Below are positions 10,650 to 22,655 of a DNA stretch of 64,000 nt, one piece after another. Below the pieces are notes generated by a model that searched no databases, was not told where the DNA came from, and saw only the letters and a program-made list of their open reading frames with translations. The stretch lies in contig SPDT01000005.1 of NCBI GenBank assembly GCA_008477525.1, positions 3,658,001 to 3,722,000 of the forward strand, in the 5' to 3' direction. Source of the stretch: Hypomyces perniciosus (Eukaryota; Ascomycota; Sordariomycetes; Hypocreales; Hypocreaceae). Position 1 is the stretch's first letter. Every line of letters starts with the position of its first letter. The position numbers and the translations under genes were made by a program.

Positions 10650-11896
10650 CTAATATAAGCTTTTATTCCTATTTTTATATTAATTTAAGTTTTATTTTTA
10701 TTTATTCTTTAACCTTAAACTATTATTTTTACTTTAAAAATAGTGTTATTAACGAGGTATTTAAAAAGGTTTATAGCCTTTTAGAAAGCTATAAGTTAAT
10801 GGGCTTTAATAACTTTAATTAGTAGAAACAGTTTATAAATATTATATTAAAGGCTATAGCTTATTATACCTTTATAGAAAATCCTATACTTACTGATTTT
10901 TTATTTCATTTAAAATAAGCTTTATTATTTATATTAATTAGGGATAGTTTATTAGCTATTCCTACTATATTTATTGCTTGGATTTAAAGCTTAAAAAAAG
11001 TCTTTTTAGCATTAAAGAAATAATATAGCTATTTAATGCTTTATAAAGAGATTCCCTTTATAGGGAATTTTATTTATTAAATTATAGTAATTATAAAAGA
11101 TCTTTAGCTAAGTTTAATGCTGCTTTTAATAGGCTATTAGCTAAGCTAGCTATTTTAAAGGTTAATATTAATATACTAGATTAAGTAAATTAATATTTAA
11201 CTGCTTTAAAAAAGACTTTTCCTTAATAGGCTAAGAGAATTAAAGGAATTATTAGATTTAGTAAAGCTATTAGGCAATTAACTGAAAGTTTTAATATTTA
11301 GTTTTTTATAGCAGATATATTAAAAGAAACTAGGAATCCTTCTTCTACTATATATAAGGTTAATAAAGCTATAAGGCCTTTTAAGTCCTTTAAAGATTAA
11401 AAGCTAGCTTTTAATTCCTAATAGAGGAAGGGAAATTAGAAGAATTAAGGAAATTAAAAGAATTAAAAGAATTAATAAAACCAGAAGCCAGCTATAGATA
11501 ATTCTGCTTTTGCTAATATATATTATCTAGCTACTAGAGGGTATAGCTTAAAAGAGCTATTAGAAAAGTCTTTTACTGAATTTATTAATAGTTTAAATAG
11601 TAATTTAGACCTTTTATAAGCCTTAAATGCTAAAAGGGCAAAAAACCTTTTAAGCCTTTTAAATCTTCTAAAAAAACTAAACCCTTTAAACTTTTTATTT
11701 AAGATAGTTTATTATATAATACTGGATTTACAGTTTATATACTTAATTCTAGGAAATGGTTTATAGATTATAGACCTAATAACAGGGAATTAGGCATTGT
11801 ATATACTAGCGGGGGCCCTATTACCCTTAAGGGGATAGGTACAGCTACTTTTAATATCTTTAATAAGGATAATAACTATAAAAAGATAATATTATT
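10650..11896 (+). pseudogene. Copia-Z gag and protease, degenerate
   Basis: Around 10790-10890 a gag of the copia type is readable (LMGFNNFN..KQFINIILKA), with TAG at Trp positions. Near 11430-11490 there is a Lys/Asn-rich repeated stretch. From about 11700 the aspartic protease is clear: LLYNTGFTVYI (family pattern D-[ST]-G) followed by GIVYTSGGPITLKGIGT near 11796-11850. The first protease Asp reads Asn, a G-to-A change. The ORF is cut at 11896 by copia-Y and resumes at 29347. Gag would form the particle and the protease would mature Gag-Pol; neither can be made now. Confidence 0.8.
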
Positions 11897-12476
11897 TGTT
11901 AAAATAACAAGGTTATACTAAACCTTATTTATATGTGGCTTCTAGGAAGCTGTACACAATACAGCAATAAGGAAACGACTCAGAGTTTACTAGGTAAACA
12001 ATAGACTAAACAATTGAATTAAAATTAATCTAATAGCTAAACAGTTATAGGATATCTAGTAATATATGGCTGTATTGTAGAAGTGATTATAGAACAATGC
12101 TTTATCTTTTATAATAGTCCTCCGACCTAAAAATAAATATGCGGTGGCAGAATTAGGTTTATGGCTATATTCCTATTTTCCGCAAAATTCATTTATATAG
12201 GAAATCGGCCAAATCGACTCACAGCTATACAAACAGGAAACTATTTTAATTAGATTTTTTATAATAACTATTATACCTATTATATTAAATTTAAGGTAGG
12301 CGGGGTGGCTAGTCTTAGCTTAATTATTATTATTAAAGATAATAGAAATTTCTTAACTTATACTAGAGTTCCTCTAGAACTTAATCCTAGCGTTAGGCCC
12401 AAATCCAGGTTTAGTTAGATTAGGAAGGTTATATAAATACATTAAAATCCTTACTTTTTAGCCCTCCTTTTTAATA
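11897..12476 (-). repeat. Copia-Y 3' LTR (580 bp)
   Basis: On the plus strand it begins TGTTAAAATAACAAGG and ends CCTTTTTAATA, the reverse of the copia LTR. Preceded on the minus strand by a purine-rich TAGAGGTAG-like tract at 12477-12486. Flanked on the left by the TTATT duplication. Confidence 0.88.
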
Positions 12477-13179
12477 CTACCTCTAGAATAAATACTATTC
12501 TATATAACTTTAAAGTAAATATAGGATTTTATATATAGGAAAGTAATTAGGATATAGAAAATAAAAGGAATAGCTAAAATAGTTAAAAATACAAGGAATA
12601 GCTAATATAGCTAAAAATTATAAAGATAATAAGGCTAGCTAATAGTTAATATAAACTTTAAGTAAAAGCTTAAGATTAAAGAAACTTATAAATTTCTTTA
12701 GCTTTTAACCTGGAAAAGGCTTAGTAAGCCTGTTAATAACTATTTTACTGGTTTTTAAATAGCTGACTATAATAACACTATTCTTAACTTATTCCCTTAT
12801 ATAATTAAACTATAATAAAGTATATTTATTTAACTATAAAGGGTAGGCTTATTTAAACTAGAAATAGCACCTTTATTATTATTAAGTAAAGAGATTAGCT
12901 GTTTAATTGGTTAATCTACCTTGTTATAGAGGCCAATAAGCCACTAAATCTCTTTAATAGCTTCTATAAAAGCTATAAACTCTGCCTTTAATATAAAAAG
13001 ATAAATAATTAAGCCCCTTTTTAATTTCTAGCTAATTAGCCTATTAGTAACTATTATAATATAGCTATAAATCGATTTACTTAATTCTTTATCCCGAGCA
13101 AAATCACTATTATAATAATTAATAAATATAGGATTAAACTTTCTAGTATATTAAATAGCTAGATCTTAAGTATTATATA
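12477..13179 (-). pseudogene. Copia-Y RNase H region, degenerate
   Basis: The minus strand aligns with 32000-32388 and its upstream part. INRLTKPFP near 12720-12750 corresponds to the copia RNase H end motif TDGLTKPLL in copia-Z. Many TAG and TAA codons. Interrupted upstream by the solo LTR at 13180. Confidence 0.75.
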
Positions 13180-13760
13180 TGTTAAAAAGGAGGGCTAAAA
13201 AGTAAGGATTTCAGTGTATTTGGGTAACCTTCCTATTCTGGCTTGACCCGGAATTAGGCCCGACGCTAGGACCGAGTTCCGGAGGAACTTCGGTGTAAGT
13301 CAGGAAATTTCTGTTATCTTCAACGATAACAATTGAGCTAGGACCAGCTATCCCGCCTACCCTAGACTCAATACAATGGCCACAATGGCTATTGTGAAAA
13401 ATCTGACTAAAATGGTTTCCTGTTTGTATGGCCGTGAGTCGATTTGGCCGATTTCCCATACAAATGAATTTTGCGGAAAATAGGAATAGGGCCACGAACC
13501 CAATTCTGCCGCCGCATTCCTATTATCTAGTCGGAGGACTATTGTAGAAGACAAAGCTATTGTTCATACAATTCACTTCTACACCAGCCGCACATACACT
13601 AGATATTCTATAGCTTCTAGCTATTAGATCGTTTACAATTCAATTGTTTATCCATTGTTAACCCAACTAGACTCTCAGTCGTTTCCTTATTGCTGCGTTG
13701 GGTGCACCTTCCTAGAAGCTGCACTTAAATGAGGTTCAGTATAACCTTGTTATTTTAACA
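13180..13760 (+). repeat. Young solo copia LTR (581 bp)
   Basis: Complete LTR from TGTTAAAAAGG to TTTTAACA, flanked by ATATA at 13175-13179 and at 13761-13765, a perfect 5-bp target duplication. Copia-Y sequence continues on either side, so this is a solo LTR left after LTR-LTR recombination. It keeps normal GC and many CA and TG dinucleotides, unlike all other copies of this LTR. Small open frames inside it (for example minus 13211-13495) are not genes. It contains a bulged hairpin CCGAGTTCC-GGA-GGAACTTCGG at about 13271-13292. Confidence 0.93.
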
Positions 13761-14612
13761 ATATAATACTATACTAGGTTATAGGCTATATTTAAATGCT
13801 CTTTATATAGGCTTTAGAATTATTTTACTAGCTACTAGACTAAAAAGCTAGTATTTACTTTAATGTAAATTATTAAGTAAATAATAGTTTAAATAATAGC
13901 TTAGAAAAGCTTAATATTAGCTTTATTTAGTCTAGTTATAGTTTTATTAGCTAAAAGCGAGGGCTATAAAGGTAATTAAATAGACTTTAAGTCTTAAAGG
14001 TTAAAGAGCTTTATAGCTTTAGTAATATACTATTTCTAAGAAAGTTAAAGAAAACCTCTTTTTTTATCTTTAATTATTTAAACCTTTAAAAGGAAAAGGC
14101 AAGGCCTTTATTTTTTATAGTATAGACTTTATTAAAAGCTAGCTTTAAGTAAATTATAGCTTTTTTATTTAATTTAATAAAAAAACAGTTATTTATATAA
14201 ATAAAAATAAAAATACTATTATTTAAATTATAAAGAATAATAGAGTTAAAAGTTAAAGGATTATATCTTAATTTATTTCTTAAAGTTTATAAAGCCTATT
14301 ACTATTTTTTAAAGGACTATTTAAGACTATAAAGGGCTTTCTAAAGTTAAATTACCTAATCTATATTAAAGTTATTACCTAGCTTTCTAAAAATAGATTT
14401 AATCTTAAAGGAAGCTTAACTAGTATAGTCTTTAAACCCTTTAAAGATATTAAAGAAAATAGTTTCTTTAAATATCCCATTAAAGAATATATTAATAAAG
14501 TCAATTTATTTAATTTCTTAGTTATAGATAAGAGCTAGGGCTAAAAGGAGCTGTTAAATAAAAAGAATAGCTATTAAAGTAAATATTTAGTTAAAATTTA
14601 TTCCTTTTAGTT
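13761..14612 (-). pseudogene. Copia-Y reverse transcriptase, degenerate
   Basis: The minus strand aligns with copia-Z 31168-31960; for example the reverse of 14560-14612 matches 31168-31225 (the stretch coding NFN-TFS--A). Stops at RIP sites throughout. Its upstream neighbour should be integrase, but at 14613 it meets the gypsy-1 LTR and about 1.5 kb of pol is missing. Confidence 0.75.
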
Positions 14613-15017
14613 TGTTGGGGGTAACTAATATACCTATCGCACCTGCATTTCTCTTATTAAAGCTTACCTAAAAAAAACCGGCTACTTATTAAAGCAGTTA
14701 CTTAATTAGGAAAGCTTAAGAGAATAAAGATATATAGATAGACCTAGTTTAATATAAAATAACCTTTTCCCCTTTTAATATATAACCTTACCTGTAAGTA
14801 TATAGCCGCTAAGGCGTATAAAAGTAACTGTTAATTGCTTTTAGCTGCTGGCATTATAATTAAATAATCTATAATATCTTTTAATCCTTATATTATTTAA
14901 TTGCTGCTTTATAGTTTTATTAAAAGTATAGTTTTTGCGCTTAACATTAATTATTGCGTATAGGTATATATATATATTATACATATATTTTACAGTATTA
15001 ATTCCCCTTTAATAAAA
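14613..15017 (+). repeat. Gypsy-1 5' LTR (405 bp)
   Basis: Starts TGTTGGGGGTAACTAATAT and ends CCCCTTTAATAAAA. It aligns with 63002-63407 along its length, with C-to-T and G-to-A differences dominating. Strongly RIP-mutated. Confidence 0.9.
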
Positions 15018-18000
15018 CTAGTGACTAAAATAAAGGGAAATTTTAAAGATTATATCTTAAGAAGTAATTACGAAAAGCACTTTTATACTACTATTAAAAC
15101 CTACCTTTACTTAACTACTAATACAATTATAGGCTAGGTTTACTTAGTCTTATATATAAATATAAAATAATTAGCTAAAGGAAATAGCCTAAAACCCTTT
15201 CTATAACTATTTAATATAAATAAGTATAATATTTAACTTTAAAAATGCAGGTTATTTAATTATAATTTCCGAAAAGATATTAAAATTAGTTAATTTAGGC
15301 GTAATATATTAAAATATAATAAAAGAGTGGAACCTTAAAAAATTACTAGTCGATAATACCTGCTAATTAAAACCTGGGATTTTAAGGAAAATTATTAAAA
15401 GACTAGTCGCTATAGCAAAAGCAAATATATAGGTAAAATAGTTAATACTATATAACCTAAGCCCCTTTAAACTATTAATATAGTATTATAACCCCTATTT
15501 TATTTACGAGCAGGTAAGTTAGCAGGTAGAATAGCTATAGGGGGCCAATAAGGGATATATTAATTATTGAATCTTTTAATATAGAGACTTTATTTTAATT
15601 TTACTGATATTATTAGCTAGGTTTTCTTGAATATTTAATTAAAGCGCTATATTTACTGCTTTTATAATCTCTAGTATATAGGCTATCTTTACTTATATTA
15701 AAGATATTTAAAGAAAATATAAAAAGGATAATAATTTAATATCTTATAATTAATATTAATATAGGAAACTATCTTTAAGAGATTAGCTAATTTCATTATT
15801 TTAAATAAATAAATATAACCCTTCTTTTTTGCAAAAAAACTTTCTACCTTAATAGAATATATTACTATAGCTGCTTTACTAAAAGAATATATCTTTTTTT
15901 TATTTAAAAGAGGAATATTCTTTTAAAGGCTAGGCATTTAAGTTAAATAACTTTAATCTGCAAAAGAAAAAGCATTTTTTTATTAAAGAACTATTTAATT
16001 AAACTTTAATAATTTACTTGAACTTAAAATAAAAGAGTTTAAATTAAATTAATAATTTCCTTTTATTACAATATTAAATATAACCCCTTTTTAACCTTTT
16101 AACTTAAGGAATTATTTAATTGTATATTTAACTTAATAGTAGCACTTTCTATATCTATTATAATAAAAATTAGGGAAAGGTTAAAGTCTTTAATAGAAAA
16201 AGGGAAATTATTATTTAAAAGTTCTTTTTCTTTATTTAAGCCTTTAAGAATATTTAAAGTATAAAGCTATTAATAGGGATTAACTTTACTAGTAAATTTA
16301 ATAGTAAGAATATATTTTAGTTCCTGAAAAGCTATAAGTAAGAAATAAAAGATTAAAGAATTTTAATTAAAGATTAAAGTAGGTATTTAAAACTTTTTAT
16401 AAAAATAAAGGAATAAAAGATAATTTAGATTATTATTAAAGAAAGTATTAGCTGGGATAAAATAAAGAAAAAGCTTATATAATACTATAAATAATATAAT
16501 AAAGAATAATTAAAATTATATATAATATAACTCTGAAATCTTTATTGCTATAAGCCTATAAGGATATAGTCTATAATAGATTAATTGCTTTAATATTAAT
16601 ACCTTTATTAAAAGTTTAATAAAAGAAGTTAAAGGATAGTAATATTATATTCCTATAATATCGCGAAAGTAATATTATTAAAGCTGCTTCGGCTAGTAAT
16701 AGCTTTTAAATGGATTAAGGAAATTAATAATTTTAAGGATTTAATATATATTAAAGTCTAGATACTTTTCTATAATAGAATACTAGTAAAGCTTAATATT
16801 GAAAGAGCCTATTTTTAAGAGTTTAATAAAGCGCTATTTAGGACTAAAGATTTATTGAATTTGTTTAAATTAAAGTTAAGCTTAAAGGCAAGAAAACTGG
16901 CTTTAACTTTACAGCTTGAAAATTTAATAAACGCTTTATTTGAAAAATTCAATAAACTAGCAATTCAACTCCTTTAGCAAATAAAAAAGGCAATTAACTT
17001 TAAAGAAAAAGAATATTATTGCATTACTATTAGCAGTAAGGTATTTAAATAAAGACTTTTGATTTTATTTATTACTATTAATAATATTAATATAATAAAC
17101 CCTTTATATAATAATATATTAAATAGTTTTTTTATTAATTATTTAAAGGCAATTAATAATATTAAATATTATTAATATTATATAAATAAAAGCTATTTTC
17201 TTTAGAACTATATTAAATTAGCCTATAATAAAGCTTATAGGTTTATAATATATAACCTAGCAGTAAAAATAGTTTAAGTAAGCCTGTAGAGAATTTTAGT
17301 TTAGTTTAATTTATTATAGCTATTATAATTATTAGGATTTATATATAAAAAACACTAGCGCTTTAAATAAACTTATATAAAGCTTTAAGTAAGTTTCATT
17401 AAATTTGTTATTTGCAAAAAAGATAAAATTTAGCTTTTTTATTAAAAACTAAACCTTTATAAAACTAAACTTATTAGTATTATTTATAAAGAAGTAAAAT
17501 ATAAAGAAATATTAAAAATTTAAGTACTATAAAGGTTAAATATAATTCCTGTAAAAGGATTAATAATAAATATTATATACTTTATAGGTAAAAATTAAAT
17601 AATTGCTAATAAAAGGGATAATATATAAGTAAAAAATATTAAAGAAATTTCTATAAATTTAACTAAAATAATATCTTTAAAAAAACCTTTAAATAAATAT
17701 AATTAAGCTAGTTTAATTAAGGAATTATTTAATTAAACTCTCTTTATTCACTTTATAACTAGTAGGGGATAAAAGTATATTTAAATAATTAATAAAGCAG
17801 ATAAATAAATTAATAAGCAGTTACTCCGACTTTAAATAAAAAAGCCAATTAAAGAAAATAACTATATTTAAACCTTATACTTATAGCCTTAAAGGCTATA
17901 CTTTTAAGACTGCAATATAATAAAGAAAGCGGAATTAAAGGCGCTAAAAATAAAAAGGAATTGCTAAAGGTAAAGTAAACTAAGATAATAATTTAAATAG

Positions 18001-18500
18001 CGATTTTAAATCATGCAATTAAATTTAAACTAAAACTTTTTTAAATACTATTCGAAAATTTATAAATACTTTAAAATAAACTTGATTGTAAAATTATAAA
18101 GAATTACTAATATACAGTTTTATAGAAAAACTAATTTAACTACCTTTAAACTTACCTTACAGTAAATAACCTTTATTTTTATATATAAATACCCTTTTAA
18201 AGAAAAACTATTAAAAAGACTAAATATAATAGTTATATATTTAAAACTAATTATATAAATTATTTAATTACTATAAGATTAACTGCTTAAAGCTATAACC
18301 TCGCGACCTTTATAAATAAAGGGATTATTAAATAAAAACTTATTTAATTTTAAAGATCTAGACTTATTACTACTATTAAAAATATACTTCTATAAGCTAG
18401 AGTAACCTAATATAGCCATTAATTATAAAGTAAATTAATTATAGAAGTCTATAACTTAGATTTATATAGTTTAAATAAGAAAGATGTTTTAATATTTATA
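15018..18500 (+). other. Gypsy-1 leader and presumed gag region, no readable ORF
   Basis: CTAGTGACTAAAATAAAGGG right after the LTR is a candidate primer site. The rest is AT-rich with stops in every frame. Lys/Asn-rich stretches near 15240-15560 and 18280-18640 could be gag remnants because they sit upstream of pol. I see no zinc-knuckle or other decisive motif. Confidence 0.4.
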
Positions 18501-18899
18501 AGATTTACTGCAGATATAAATATAGTTAAAAAACCTTAATAATATATGTATTAAAGCATTTATAAATTTTAGGTGAAAGAGAAATATTATTTTTAATTAA
18601 TTAACTATAAAATACAATTTAAAGATATACCTTTATAAAGCAGTTAATACTATATTTAATAATAGGCAAATAAATATATATAGCGAAACTGTTATTTTAG
18701 TATATATAGGCAATATATAAATAGCAGTTAGATTTTATATTATATTTAATAAAGTTTTAACACCTTTTATTTTTAAAATACTATTTATTTAAACCGCGCC
18801 GTTAATATATAATTATATACTAAAGAATAGGGATTTATATATAAAATATAAAATAAAGAATATTTAAATTATTACTTTAACTGCTAAAGCTATTTGTTA

Positions 18900-21800
18900 G
18901 GAATATAAAATAAAAATATTATATAATTTAAGGCTAAAATAAATATTAAATTTATATTTAAATATAAAGTTAATAAAATAAAAAAAGCTTAGAAAACTTT
19001 TATTTTACTTTTAAAGAAGAGGTTTTATATAGATTATTAAAGTAAACTAAACAGGATTTAATTTAACTGCTATTAGTTAATAAATTAAAAGATTAAATAA
19101 AAGTAATAAAAAAGCAGTAAAAGAGTATAAAAGAGTAAAGGAATAAAGGAAAAGGTTTTAAAGGAAAGCGCAGAAATATAAGCGGATTACAACTAATATT
19201 ATATATAAAAAGAAAAGTATAAAAATCTATTTAATAGATAATACTTTATTTAATAGTTTTATTTTTATTAAGAGTTTTTCTTAAAAATAAAAAAAGGAAA
19301 ATGAAGTTAAAGATAATTTAAACTTTAATACCCTTTTTATTAAATAGATTACTTTAAAGTTTTTATTAATTAAAGCTAAGTTAAAATTTATATTAAATTA
19401 TCTAGCTATAATCTTAAAAACCGTAAAAGGGAAACTAATAAAATACAAAACTGCAATCATAATATAGATTTTAAAAAATAAAGAAATAGTATTTTTTAAG
19501 ATTTTATAAAATATAAAAAACTAGATTTTAAAATTACTTTACTATAGACTATTTATATAGTAGAGTATAATATTTAATAGAAGAGTAGTATATTAATCTT
19601 TAAAGGTATAAACAAAAGGGTAGTTAATTTATTATAAATATATATTAAAAAGGTTGTTTAAAGGAAGGCTATAGGCGATATAGAAACTTATGTCTTTTAA
19701 TATAAAAGAAAATAAGAGCCTTTTTTTTATTAAGTTTATAATATAAATAAATAAAGTAACTATTAAAAATACTTTTATTCCTTTAAATGCAAATTAATTT
19801 AGCGAGGACTTTATAGGTTATATAATACTGTTATTACTAAACTTTTTCTTAAACTATAATTAAATCCCTTTTAATAAAAAAAGTTAAAATATAATTATAT
19901 TTATAAGCCTTATTAGCCATTTAAAATACTATACTTTTTTAATAAATACTATAAATTTAATAGTATAATTCTAGTATATTACTTTTTAAATACTATTTAA
20001 TTTTATACTTATAGTTTATTAATTATTTTTAAATAATATTATAGTATAAAGTTTAAAGTCTATATATAGCAGTAAAAACGTAATATTTAGGGTTTAATGC
20101 TATATATTAAAATATCTGTAAAATTTAAATAAAACTTTTATAAATATTAAACTATAAAGATATATAATTTTAGCTATAAAGTTAATCTTTTATTATAAAT
20201 CCACTAAATTAATAAAGTATTTATATAAAATAAAAGGGTATTAACTAGCTATAAGCAAAATTATAAAAATTAAAGAATAAAAAACCTATAAAACTATTAA
20301 TAAAGTTTAATCTTTTTTAAGTTTAATTGGCTATTATAAATATTAGATTAAATATTTTATATAGATTATTAAGCCTTTAATAACTTTATTAAAAAAAATA
20401 TGCTTTAAAAGTAAATTAAAAGATAATAGTAAATTATAAATAAACTTAAAGAGTTTATTACTTTTACTTTAATACTAGCAATACTAAATATAAATAAAAG
20501 AGATAAAAAGGTAATGTTTATAGTTAATGCTAGTATAATAAATCCAAAGGATATTTTAATATAAATTATAAAAAAGAAAAGGCAATTAATTTAATATAAA
20601 AATAAATATTAGTTTTTATTAGAAATAAAGTATAACACTATAAAAAAAATATAAAGCTTTACTTTAAGCCTTTAAAAGGCTATATATTTATATTTACAGA
20701 CTTTTATTTATACTAGAAATTAACACTAAAATAGTTATTAATTAAATAAATAAAGGAATTAATACTATCTTTAACGAATATATAACATAATAACTTAATT
20801 ATATCTTTCTTTTTAACTTTACTATTAAATATATGTTTAAAAAAAAATATTATAGTAAACGCTTTATCCTATAAACTAATAACTATAATCAATAAAGCTA
20901 AAGCTAAGAAAAAAGGGGACTTAAAAGATTTTATAGATATATATTTAAATATAATTTTATTTATACTATTAAAGGAAAAGTATAATAAAGAGTTTTAATA
21001 AATTATATAATACTTTTAAATAATATAGAAACTATTTAATCTTTTAGCTATAGATTTTTAGTAATTTAAGAATAAAATAAAAAGTTTATTATAAAAGATA
21101 AAAAGTTATAGGTAAAATTAATAAAATACTGCTATTAGCCTATATTTATCTTTAATAGCTTAGCTATAAAGAAAACAGCTATTTAACAGTATTATACAGA
21201 AATAGGCTATAAAGGCTAAAAGGTAATTTTTTAGTTTTTAAAGGAAAGATATTAATAGCTGCAGATATAAAATAATATATATAAAGCAGTAATATTATGC
21301 CTTTAATACTCAAGCTTTAATCTATACTGCCTTAAAAAGCCAGCTATTATAATAGAATTAACTAGGCCTATAAAGAAAGTTTATTTTGATATTTAATATA
21401 TTTTAAGTAATTATAGGTATATTTATTTATTTAAAGGAAGATATAACTTTTATCAATAAATAAAAGTAAAACCTATATTTACTTTATTATTAATAATAAT
21501 AATAAAGTTTATATTAAAATAAATATATTAATTTAGTATAATAATTTAAGCTATTATAAATAAAAGGCTAGAAATAAAAAAGATACTTTTAAAGGTATTA
21601 ATTAATCTAAAAGTTAAAATTATTTAGATATTAATATATAATTATAAAGCTAATACTACAGTAAAGGTTAATTATTAAATTTTGATAGTAATATTAATAA
21701 AAATAGCTAAATTTAATAAAAACTAATTTTAAAATTTAAATAAAGTAATTATAGCTAATAGGTATATAGTAAAAAGCTTAATAAAATATTTTGCGTTTTA

Positions 21801-22300
21801 TTTATTATTTAGCTAAAAACTAATGTTTCCCTTAAAGGTAAAGTGATTTACTTAGCAGCTAATTAACTAAAATAAAGTCTATATAATAAAAGATTAATTA
21901 ATAGTATATATCTATATACTAAAAAGAAAAAAAATATTAAAATAGTTTAAAAGAAAGTTATTGCATTTTATTAAATATTAGCTAAAAGGGCAAATATTAA
22001 TAATTAATATTTATTATAAAAAGCAATTAAATTACTTTTCTTTAGTGACTTTATTTTACTTTATAATATAAAGCGTTAAAGGGACTTTTTAAAAGATATA
22101 AAGTTAAGGATATATTAACTAGGCTTATTTAAAATTAAATCTTAAATAGATATAATAAAAGTATATAAACTAAAGATATTAAATAAGGTTTTATTTAATA
22201 AAATGTATTTAAGTAAATATTTAAAGAAGTTTATAAAAGATAGATTTAGCTAATAGGCAGTTAAAGATAATAAAAAGATTTTTATAAATAGGGAGTTAAA
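18900..22300 (+). pseudogene. Gypsy-1 pol: protease, RT, RNase H, integrase, degenerate
   Basis: A protease-like IYLI-N-LFNSF occurs near 19218-19255. The RT to RNase H connection reads F-L-S-L-I-G-Y-Y near 20312-20345, the gypsy FLGLxGYYRRFI pattern. VNALSYKL near 20856-20880 matches the end of RNase H (ADALSR). The integrase zinc-finger region shows CLQYSSFNLYC near 21296-21335, followed by EL-RPI-KVYFDI (catalytic-core start) and an ERxxN-like stretch further on. Every frame has RIP-type stops, and catalytic aspartates often read as Asn. Role in an intact element: copying RNA to DNA and inserting it. Confidence 0.65.
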
Positions 22301-22635
22301 AGCAGATAAAGATTTATTTAAAGATAAAGTAGTTAATAAAGTAATAATTAAAGTTATTAATAATTAAAAGCTTAAAAAGCTTCATAGTAATTCCTTAACT
22401 GCTAAAAGAATATATAATTAATAAAATTAAATAGTTTAACTGAAAATTAAAGTATATATTTATAAGTTAAAGGAAAAAGAGATATTTTAATTAAAATATA
22501 ATCTTTTATAATCCTTTAAAGTGATTACTTTTAAAATAAATTAAATAAGTTAAAATAATTACCTTTATATAAAGGATATATAGGTAAAGATAAATGGTAA
22601 TATTCTTAAAAATAGCAGTTAAGTATTATTTTTAA

Positions 22636-22655
22636 AGGGGAGGAGATAACTGCTA
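22636..22655 (+). other. Internal polypurine-like tract downstream of gypsy-1 pol
   Basis: AAAGGGGAGGAGATAACTGC lies just after the last pol-like codons, where a gypsy 3' LTR would normally begin. The true 3' LTR is 3.6 kb further on. It may mark the end of a different element within the block. Confidence 0.4.

Noticed and set aside
13211..13554. Two overlapping open frames on the minus strand (94 and 65 codons)
   Set aside because: They lie wholly inside the unmutated solo copia LTR (13180-13760); sister LTRs do not keep them open. They are by-products of low RIP.
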